Source: Amphimedon queenslandica
Taxonomy: Eukaryota; Porifera; Demospongiae; Haplosclerida; Niphatidae
Direction: 5' to 3'
Length of the DNA stretch: 64,000 bases
NCBI RefSeq assembly: GCF_000090795.2
Contig: NW_003546423.1
Coordinates: 57,968 to 121,967 of the forward strand
Under the pieces are notes generated by a model that ran no database searches, was not told the origin of the DNA, and worked only from the letters and a program-made list of their open reading frames with translations. Position 1 is the stretch's first letter, and every line of letters starts with the position of its first letter. Both the position numbers and the translations under genes were made by a program. This document shows, one piece after another, positions 44,560-56,500 of this stretch.

Positions 44560-47500
44560 TTAAAGTTTTAAAGCAAAAGTGTTATATGATTGTAGTGATA
44601 ATGCCACAATCTTTTTGGCTTTGATCTCATTTGGGATGTTGAGGGAAAAGTTTGACTTGACTGACTTTTTCCCACCAAATCCAAAGACTCCTCCTTGGTG
44701 CTCCATTCTAGGAAACAGAACAGCTCGTTCAGCACCAGTGCTACTGGATAGAAAAGGTTTGTCCACAACTTCTTTCATTTCCATAGACCAATCACAAGAC
44801 CATTTATCAAAAAATGTGTTCTTTCTCAGTATCATCACTTGCCTAAGAAAACAAAAAAGAAATATTAGGAGCAATAATAAATAGAGGGAGGAAACAAAAG
44901 AGAGTGATTGTTATTGTTCCATATATTACTTGTCAGTTGCTATGAATATCTTTATTGGATCATCATTTAAATCAACATGACCAATGTATTCCTCTTTACC
45001 ATAAAGCTCTCCATTATTGTAATCCTATAGGACATAATTAAATGCAAAAGCTATTAAAATTTCATGACTCAAGAAAATGATAAAATTGCCCAGTATAACT
45101 AATTAAATGACTGAAGTGCAATGTGCATACATATATGATCAAGAGCGGAATCATCCACTCTTGATATGAATGACTCACAATAAAGACTGCATAACCTGAA
45201 GCAACGGTCAGAGAGAATGGACGTATAACCTGCAAAGAAAAGAATTGAAATTCTTGGATGCATTTCCATTCTCAATACCTTATCATTTCCTATGTAACGT
45301 GCAATACGAAGCTGCATCAAATTGAGTTCACCTACTTGAGTAGTCCTGGACAACAGATATAGAGAATGAGTATTATCATTAGCACATTACCTTTGTACTG
45401 CTAGTAGTGTAGCACTGGTGAAGTCAATCAAGCCACCAGTTGGTTTGAAAACAAGACCCAGGACACCTTTACCAGTACCTTTGATGAAACCAAGTACACC
45501 TTCCTTCATTGCACCTATTACAAATAATTATAATTTAGTACAACAAGGCAATATATATGAGGTTTAAATAATAAAACTATTATGATGAACTATTAATCTT
45601 ACAAGCAATTATAGTATGTGATTATTGTGCATTTGTAATAATAACATTTTTTTACCTTTCACAGGTTGTGTCACAATACCAGTCAGACCTTGATAAAACC
45701 CCTAACAAACCACAACCATACATGTACATAGTAATATCAATCATTATTATTACTTTTCCAAGTGTTTCAACTCCTCTACCAAATGACTTTTGTTCTGGCC
45801 TGCTTTCCTGATATTCACTGTCAAAAGTCAATTTCGCAAAACTATCTCCTAACACACGAGTAACACCAGCACCTATTCCAATAACACCACCTGGTGGAGA
45901 TGGGAAGATTGAGAAAAAAAAAGAAGAGAGTAGTATTAGGTTTGCGTTACATGGCTGCAACATTTTGATAAATTAATGACTATAGTTACTCACCAACAGT
46001 TCCACCAATGAATTGATGTGTTCCTAGAGCTAAGCCTTCAAAGAATTCCTCAGGTCCAACAACTGCTCCCTAAAACACACAAAGTTTAGTAGTTACAAGT
46101 TTAGTTGATAGACACAACTTGATATTAGGATCATAGAATGCTGTTATAGCTCATACATAAACACAATGGCACTGAAGCAGTGACAGGCAAAAATAGGCAC
46201 CAAATAAAGATGAGACAAATATGAACAAAATAACTGACAACATGTAACTGATATTGTTGTGTAAGTACTAACTTGGAATGGTTGGTAAAAAAGGTCAACT
46301 GTTCCTTCAGTAAATCCACGAAGAAAGCCAACAGGGTTGCCTATTACTTCCAAACTCAACACAACACTGTACAACTGATACAAGAACTAACAAGAAACAA
46401 ACAATAATTATTACTTAACAAAATGAATGAGGGAATGAGTCATACTTGTTGCTTGTAGTGGTCAATGATGCGATTCTGCAATGCTTTGGTTGTTAAAGCT
46501 TGCTCCTTTATCTCAAAATACCCTAACCTATTAAAACATGTAAGCATGAGGGAAGAATTGTGCAAATCCTCGACTAATTTTTGAAAATACAATTATGAGA
46601 AATATAATGTAGCTAGGACAATACATGAAATTATTTGTGAATTGCAAGACATTGTTTTCTCCTCAATCACTCTCATATCATTCAAGAAATGCTACATATA
46701 CAATGCTATGTGGCAATAGTAATTAAGCAAATTCAAAATGAGACTAAATTATGAAACTTTAATTACTTCAATTCAGCATCATTCGCTTGAGCAAAAAGAC
46801 CAACAACAGATGTGATCAAGTTAAGAACATATTTAAATATAAAATTCTGATCTGCAAAAAAGCTGATCTCTTCTTTCTTTTTATCAGAAAGCTTCAATGA
46901 AAAAGTAAGGTGAAGCTAAACAATGATAAAGAAGTATTAAAATGAATAGAATAAGATATTATAGTATCATTATTTTTATTATTGCTTAATTATATTTCTT
47001 TACTTACATCAATAGGAGACAGATGAACAAACTTAAAGAATGTTTTATTAATTGATGAAGAACTAGCCTTGAGATTAAACAAAAATATGTAATTATAGAT
47101 CCTGAGTACAATATGACTCTTACTGAAGAAGTTGCTACAAGAGTTTGAAGTGATGTCTTTGTCATTTTTATCTGCTCTTGCAATAGCTCCTCCTATACAA
47201 GTAAACATAATCACAAGTATGCTAAATGAGGTAAACAACATGAGCTTCATGAGCTGACAAGCACTACAATACAGTACATGACTTTGAAGCAAATTAAAAA
47301 ATTCGTAAAAATCTAATTGCGGTCAGAATCAGCTCACACTTCCTACACAACATAAGTATCTACATATATATGCATTAGAAAAATTACAAAAGTGAAAAAG
47401 TCCCTCCTTTTCATTTTAGTAAAATTTGGCCGATTAGGGTCTATGCATCAGAAAAATTATAAAAGTGGTAAATTCTTTTTTTCCATTTTTGGTGAAATTC

Positions 47501-50500
47501 AACCGACGACCATGTACTATAGTACAGGGACTTTGGTCTAACTTTGGAGCAACTTCAAAAATTTGTAAAAAATCCAATTGTAATTGGAATCAGCTCAAAC
47601 TTCTTACGCAACATGTATGCATTGGAAACAATTATAATTTCTCCTTGTCATTTCTGGTAAAATTTGGCCAAAGGCTATGTACACATAATACAGAGTCTTT
47701 GGCCTAATTTTAATTTTGACAATCCACTGACAAGAAGCTGCATGAGCACTGTGCCAAAGTCCCATGGAAAATTCTATTTACATGCCATGTAGCTCCAAAT
47801 TTTGTTTGCCAAAAATTCAGCACTTTTGTATTACAAAATTTTGCTTCATGTGGATAGTATGCACATTTACAAGAGATATGACAATTATTTACAAAAATTA
47901 AGAAATTTAGATTTTTGACACATATTTTGACTGAAAAATTTAAAGAATTACATTAAACTAATTTTGCTCATGCTTTAAAATGATTTAATAATACTAACAT
48001 CATTTTTGGGTGCAGCTAAGAACTGAAATAATGGAATCAGCTCAACGAGCCAGTCAAGATCAATGATGAGTCCCATCTCTTGTATGAGCGTTTGCAAGAA
48101 TCTTTATGAGAAAAAAAGAGAGAAAGAAAATTACATGGAGTTAGTAGTAAAAAGAGGAAGAGATAGAAAGAGAGAGGGAGAGAAAAAGGATGAGGAAGTG
48201 AGAGAAAGGTGAGTGGTAACATTAAATCCAACAACTGACTGTATGTCATGATTATTCTTAAGAACAAGTGATAGCTCCAGGAAAGGTTTTGGAGGAGCAG
48301 AAGATCCAACTTTAGGAGGAGGTGGATAGCAGTAGAATATTGATGGATTACGAGCATTAGGCAACTGATTGTCAACCTAAAAATAATGCACAAGTTGAAA
48401 ATTAAACCCCAAATTAATCATGATAGTTTCTGAATAAATTATAATACATGTACATAAAATTACTAAACAACAAAAAGTGCCTCTTCCTCTATCTTTCATT
48501 TATTCTCTCCCTTTCTCTTGTCTTAATAAACTGATCCATCGTATTGTAGTAATTTTTATTACCTGCACTTTGTTAATTCTTAAGTTAAATGTTGTCATTT
48601 GTTGCGACTTAGTCACTTTAACAGTTAGTCCATTAAAATAACTTCTTCTCAGTTTACTCCTTTTGTCTGAATTTATCAAATACACCTAACAAAGTAAGAG
48701 AACAGACATCAAGTCAATAACCTATTACATACAATGTACATGTACATGCATGTATACATTAGCCAAGTGTCAGTAGGATTAGTAGGTTAGTAGGATTAGC
48801 ACTATAATTCTACTACTAAATTCCATTAGACTTTGGTTACTGCATAGTGGGTAAATTTGGAGGGGATTAAATTTGGCGAATTTGGCATTTTGATAGCCAT
48901 TCGCCAAAATAAAACCCCACTATTTTGAGCCATTATACGCATGCTCAATGGCACGTGGCCACAAATTCACCAAATTAAAACCCGCCAATCACCAAAATTT
49001 AGCAATTCACCAAAAAAATTTAGCCCCTCCAAATTTACCCGCTATATGGTAGATTCTTAACGTTTGGCTTTAAAATCGATTATAGCTACAGTATACAAGT
49101 ACACTAGTATCAAATCACTTTTACACTGATACTATTACTGGTGGGAATTTATACTGATAGATTGGTGGTTTTGTGAAGAAAGAAGAATCGGCATATACAT
49201 GGCTACAAAAATCACCAATATTACAATTGTCAATCCAACATAAACTTCACTAACATTTCATCTTATATCTGCTAAAATCAATGATACAATAAGCTATAAT
49301 ATTAAAAATTTTTAATGGCATAATTATGCTTATTTTTCTTGTCAATCTATGGAAATTACCTCATCTTCATTGGAGAACTCAATTGATACATCACCAGATA
49401 TCTTGATGACTTCATTCTTCTTTTTCTTCCCATACAGCTCCTCAAGCTTGTCTGAGACTTCAATCTCAACTGCCTTCCATTGCTTGCGAGACTTTTCAAT
49501 CTCCCACAAAACAGGGGACCTAAAAGTATGCAATGAAAGATTTAAAACATGGACTATAGAGCTTTGTGATCAGAATAAACTAAAATAAATGTACAACTAA
49601 GTAAAAAAATTAAAAAAACTATGGACTATAAGAATCTATATGTATTTTCTTATTTTAGAATTGTCAAAAAATTAGTAACCATGCATGTATTAGAGAAAAT
49701 GCAAGAAAACTATGATATTCATAAAAGCAAAACATGATAAAAGTCCCTGGCATACAAGTATATACATACATCCAATACTTACTGTGGTAGGCCAATGTAA
49801 GCAACTTCAATCCCTTTATTACTGTTAACCAGTGAGAGTCCAATGGCTACTATTGATAGTGTAGCATTAAGAGATGGTACGGAGCGGGTCCCTAGCGCAG
49901 TATCTACTACTTCTTTGTCAGGAGTGAATAACAGAACACGTTGCAAGTCATCAGTAAATGAGACCCAATAACCTAATGGTTAATTAAAATAGAAAATAGT
50001 TTGTCACATTATTTTTCATTATAATACTCAATTATACACTCTTGCTTGCAAGTGTGTTCATGTCTTTCTGACGATATGATTTTTAAGGCTCTGTGGTTAA
50101 TTTAAAACATTTAATTTCATGGGAAATACTGTGGTACATGTATTTAATTAGCAATAATAAAGTATACCCTTATTGTCATCTGTTGCCATTTCTTTCTGTC
50201 CTTCTCCTCCTCCTCCTCTGATTCTCTTCACACTTCCCTTCAGTTTAGCAGTAGCTAGTGAAATGCCAATAATTTGCTTCTTTAAATCAGCCTCACCGCC
50301 ATCAGCTAATGAAAGATAAATGCTTCCATGATCATCCTACAAAAGTACATTGAGGATCATTGTATAACTTATGACAAGACTTTAATTTAATGTATCAAGT
50401 ATTTAAAGCTATTATCTGTTATCATTCTATTATTAGCTACCACAATAAGTTGAGATTTTTAATTCTTTCTAATTGCAGGTAATCAATTGCAATATAAATT

Positions 50501-53500
50501 GATGTGCATAATTAGTAATCACCAATCCACAATTATTAATTCCCAACCAACACCCCAGCTACATGTATATGGCGTGACCTGAATACAGAATATACTACAG
50601 GAGGAGATGTGCAGCACTGCCATAGGACATAAAAAATTTAATAATTAACATACATTATTTATTATGCTAGTAAACTACTAATTGGCTGTTTTTTACTTAC
50701 TTTAAGACTATATTTTTTGAATGAGGTATTAGTGCCCTCCTTTCTCCATAGTACCTCCTTTTTTGCATTCAAATCATCCCACACAAATAGCCTGGAGACT
50801 CCAGATGGAAGTACTCTCACTTTAACAACACTGTCACCCTCTCTATTTTGAAAAAGAGCCAAAAGAAAAAGAGGAGCAGTCAGTAAGAAAGAAATTTATA
50901 CAGAACATACTTTGTAGCTTGCCCGTATTCGATATTGACTGGTAGTGTATTAATTAGCTGAAGAGGAGCAGCTCCAGTAGTGTATGGAAGGAATGTAATG
51001 ACATTAGCAAAGCCTGACACCGACACATGTACTGTCACTGCAGATACCTATTGAAATACTCAAATATCACTTATATTTACTGAGCACATGTACATGGAGT
51101 AGACTGGTAGGATTTTCCACTAAGTGAGTTAAAATGCTACCACATTACTAACTTTATCCCAAAATTGGCCCGTTTTAAAGATGCTCATAGTCTCGCCCCG
51201 CCCCTTCACTACTCACAGGTAGCGAAGGGGTGGGCCACCGGCCAGACTAAAATGTTCATAACTCAAAAAATATTTGTTAGAATTAGCTCAAAATTTCTAC
51301 GTAGTATAAGAACATCAATGTGTATTTTAAAATGTAATAAAAGTTTTGGGTGATTTTGGAGCCATTTTCTAAAAAAACCATGGGCTATAGCCTTGGGCAT
51401 TTTTCGGAATTTTGACATTTTCTTAAAATGGCCGTAACTTGAAAAATTAAAGCCGGAATGAGCTCAAACTTTCTACACAGCATAAGGACATCAATATGTA
51501 CCAGAAAATGTAATAAAAATTTGAGGTGTTTATGGAGCCATTTTTTTGAAAAACCATGGGGATATTTTTTGGAATTTTGACATTTGTGACCATAATTGAC
51601 AAAAGGGCCCTTATGGCGGATTTTTAAATTGATCGTTATAATGGAAAATATCAACCTGTGAGTGCTTTGTTAGACAATCATTGTTTCTAAAAGTTTCATG
51701 GTAACTTTTTGCATCCTGTGGAGTAATTTTCTGATAAATGGGGCTCAGGAAGTTGGATTTCTTAGGCTAGAAAGACAAATTTCACTACCCGCCATAAGGT
51801 ACCTTTTGTCAATTATGGTCACATTTTCTTAAAATAGCCATAACTTGAAAAATTAAAGTCGGAATGAGCTCAAACTTTCTACAAAGCATAATGACACCAA
51901 TATGTTTAAAAAATGTAATAAAAATTTGGGGTGATTTTGAAGCCATTTTTTGGAAAAAAACCATGAGCTATAGCCTTGGGTATTTTTCAGAATTTTGACA
52001 TTTTCTTAAAATGGCTGTAACTTGAAAAATTAAAGTTGGAATGAGCTCAAACTTTCTACAAAGCATAATGACACCAATATGCATCAAAAATTGTAATAAA
52101 AATTTGGGGTGATTTTAGAGCCATTTTTTGGAAAAAACCATGGGCTATATATAGCCTTGGGTATTTTTTAGAATTGGCTCATTTTCTTAAAATGGTCATA
52201 ACTTGAAAAATGTTTGTCAGAAACAACTCAAACTTTCTACACAGCATAAGGGCATCAATATGTATCAGAAAATGTAATAAAAATTGGGGGTAATTTCGGA
52301 GCCATTTTTTTGAAAAAACCATGGGTTATATATAGCCTTGGGTATTTTTCAGAATTTTGACATTTTCTTAAAATGGCTGTAACTTGAAAGATTAAAGTCG
52401 GAATAAGCTCAAACTTTCTACAAAGCATAAGGACACCAATATGCATCAAAAAATGTAATAAAAATTTGGGGTGATTCTGAAGCCATTTTTTGGAAAAAAA
52501 CCATGGGCTATAGCCTTGGGTATTTTTCAGAATTTTGACATTTTTAAAAATGGCCATAACTTGAAAAATTAAAGCCGAAATGAGCTCAAACTTTCTACAA
52601 GGCATAAGGACACCAATATGCATCAAAAAATGTAATAAAAATTTGGGGTGATTTTGAAGCCATTTTTTGGAAAAAAAAAAATGGGCTATAGCCTTGGGTA
52701 TTTTTCAGAATTTTGACATTTTCTTAAAATGGCCATAACTTGAAAAATTGAAATCGGAATGAGCTTGAACTTTCTACAAAGCATAAGGACACCAATATGT
52801 ATCAAAAAATACAATAAAAATTTGGGGTGATTTCGGAGCCATTTTTTTTAAAAAACCATGGGCTATAGCCTTGGGTATTTTTCAGAATTTTGACATTTCC
52901 TTAAAATGGCTGTAACTTGAAAAATTGAAATTGGAATGAGCTCAAACTTTCTACAAAGCATAAGGACACCAATATGTATCAAAAAATGCAATAAAAATTT
53001 GGGGTGATTTCGGAGCCATTTTTTTGAAAAAACCATGGGCTATAGCCTTGGGTATTTTTCAAAAATTGGCTCATTTTTCAAAATGGCCATAACTTCAAAA
53101 ATGTTTGTCGGAAACAACTCAAACTTTCTACACAGCATAAGGGCATCAATATGTATCAAAAAATGTAATAAAAATTGGAGGTGATTTTGGAGCTATTTTT
53201 TTGAAAAAATCATGGGCTATAGCCTTGGGTATCTGAAAAATTGAAGTTGGAATCAGCTCAAACTTTTTACACATAAGCATAAGGACCCCAATATGTATCA
53301 GAAAATTTAATAAAAATTTGATGTGATTCTAGCGCCATTTAAAAAAAAACCACAGGCAATATAGCCATTGCTTCTTTTCAAAAATTGGCATATTTTAAAA
53401 ATACTCATTACTCAAAAAATATATGTATCAGAAAATGGGGGGAACATGGTGGTTTCATACCACATACATGTACCAACATCTTTTGTTAAGACCAACCATT

Positions 53501-56500
53501 CTTCAATTATTTACTGGGCACAGATATTATACATGTAAGTGTGGCTGCATAAAAGCAACTTTAAAAATTCACTAAACAATATGCCAAAAATCTTGTATAG
53601 AAAATGTAATAGGGTCCATTACATTTTCTGATGCATTTACTTTTGTTCTTACCTTAGCTGAGTTGAGCCTTAACAAATAAGAGCCTTTAATCCTGTAATC
53701 AAAAGGGCTTGACCAAGTAGTCAGTGATGGCTCATCAAGAACATCAACTAATATTTTACCATTATTAATTTGTGGCCAAAAAGACACAAACTACATAAAT
53801 ACATATAAAAAGGAATCATATTGATTGATTTGGCTAACCTCTTTTGGCTTTAATTTGATAGTGTCACTCACTGGCCGATCATACTCCAATACAGTTATAA
53901 TATCCTATTTATGAATTATACATGTAGCTTATTGCATTGATCAATAAAAATGCAGCATATACAATGTATACATACACATGTATTTGATGCTGTAAGAAAA
54001 ATTGAAAGTTTACAACCTTTTGGAAACTAATTTTATAATTTTCTTAATAAATAGTATTGCTATTAGTAAATCTTTGCATGCAATAATTATGCTGCTTACC
54101 TCAGTTTTGTTGTGTATCATGTAGAATGGAGTTAGAGTGATGACCTTTGTGAATGAGAAAGTAGCCATTTTACAAGTGAATCCCATCTACACAATGTATA
54201 AAGGGAGAAAGCACAATATAATTAGTAAGGGAGTAGTTCAGTGCCTATACCGGTACCTGATAAACTTTATTATCAGTAGAGGAGCTGACAATCCCTTCAC
54301 TCCCAACAGTATCTAATGAGAAGTTTTTAGACCAGTCACTCCATGATCCATCTTTAGTCTTTACTCTTACAGACACCTATAAGGAAAAGAGATCAATAGT
54401 TACAACAAGCTGCTCATTGAATGCAAAACAATGATTCCCTTTCTCTAAGTCCCCATAGTACAATTGGCAATGATATCATACCTATATAGGAACAACAATT
54501 TTTATTCACTACTAAAACCTGAATTTGTGAAGGCCCACAAAAACCCACCATTATTATGAACTTGCCAACAGTGTAAAACAGATGAGATTATTTGACAAAG
54601 CAATAATGTTCCATAAATTTGGTTCTCTAGTTTTGGCTATGCAACACTTTAATTATAAATTTTAGTGAAAAGATCAAGATTTTTTATAATACTGAAATAT
54701 ATAAAGAAAAAAGTAATCTTAATAAATCAATGTATAATTATTTAAATTATTTTATCAAAAGGCCTATTTCAAGTACATGTACATTAATTAATCATAGTTC
54801 AAGAGTAATTTACAGTTCAAGAGTAATTTACAGTTCAAGAGTATAGAACTTTAGCAGAACTAACGACCCAGCAGGCATACCAATCACCACAATCCCAGTT
54901 CATCACTATCTCCACTTTATTCCCAAAGTTATCCTGGAGCTGGAAATTATTCATCTGTATATTGACTTTCCCCCAGGTATTGCCATTTTTACCATCATAT
55001 AAACCCAGATATTCGTTAACAATTCGTATCATAACTATTCCAGCACCCCAAGCAGTATCAATAGAGGAAGACGATATATCTTCTGGATCCTCCCAAGCTT
55101 GGCAAGAAGTTTTGTGATAGGGCTTGCCACTATATCCACGCATCTCAACCTCACTGCTAGAATATGAACGGCAATTATAAACAGTGTGAGCTTTAGTATT
55201 TCCATGCTCGAGAAAAAAACCGGCTTTATGACCTTTTTTTGACATGACCATTGAGAGCCATGAATTACCACTTGTTCCTACAAATTTGATTCCTTTATAA
55301 TCGATACATTTAACCAGCTTTTGCGATTCTGGGAAAACATTAGGCGTGTATCGTAAAACACGTAGCAAACTTTGACCAGCTGAATCTCTATCCTCTATGG
55401 TAAAATCAGATCCTGTAACACTAAATGCCAGCACATTTACAGTAACTGGTGTATTGGAATTGGTCTCACTCTCACCCATCTTAGCTATCCACTTGTGCTC
55501 TCCTTCACTGTTAAACGGTACAGTGAAATATAAAGGGACTCTTATATCAGAAGTGACTCCTAATGTAGATTTGTCACCAGAGTGATCTAGATCGTGATTG
55601 AACTCATTGCTGGTAGTAGATTTGGTCCATTCGCTACTAAGAGGGCTCATACCATCATCCAGCGAATATATAGCGACATTTTCCTGCACGTGTCCTTTTA
55701 TCTGGTCCAGTATTCCTTCATCTGTATCTCCATTGTAGTTGACTGAAACAAATATACTGACTTGCATTGCACCATTAGCATAGACTCTGGTGTCTTGCCT
55801 GTCACTGAATTCATCAGCGTATAAATTAACCAGTATAATCAGGGTTGGATCAAAAGCTGACATTGTAAACATCTTTTCTCTTTTACACTAGAAAGGTTTA
55901 TTCCTCACCAGTCCTATCTACTGCAAATGGTCTCATTACTTTTATACAATAAGAGGAGGAAAGAGGAAGGAAACATGTTCCTCCAATTCATAATTCTCAT
56001 GGACAAAGAATGATATGATAATTCATTTACTGTATCAGACAAATTAAGTACTAGATTAGTCTGTGACTATACTGTATAGGTCAAACAAACTCTCTTTTAT
56101 TTACAAGCTCAGCAATATAATTAATCTTAAGCAAAATAACAAAAAGAAGAAGTCTCTGTGGAGGACTCAGATATCACACCCAATGTAGTTTCAATATAAT
56201 TTAGATAATGTATGTTTACAGAGTTGCATGCAAATAATTAGTCTCTGAGTGGTAACTTATCATTTGTGTAACTTCTAATAGGCTTTGATTTTGATATAGG
56301 GATCAAGATAGCCTCAATAATGGTATGATAATTCATTTTCTGTATCAGACAAATTAAGTACTAGATTAGTCTGTGACTATACTGCATAGGTCAAACAAAC
56401 TCTCTTTTATTTACAAGCTCAGCAATTATGATTAATCTTAAGCAAAATAGCAAAAAAGAATTCTGTGTGGAGGACTTAGATATGACAACCAATGTAATTT

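Larger units (their letters stand above)
51130..53420. repeat. ~178-bp tandem satellite array inside a VPS13 intron
   Basis: About eleven direct units of the same satellite as at 515-1960. Landmark ctatagccttgggtattttt recurs at about 51970, 52150, 52335, 52512, 52689, 52866, 53040 and 53218. Interrupted by a hairpin element at 51188-51249 and a 239-bp element at 51585-51823. It fills most of the 2.6-kb intron between exons 53653-53790 and 50911-51047. Confidence 0.92.
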
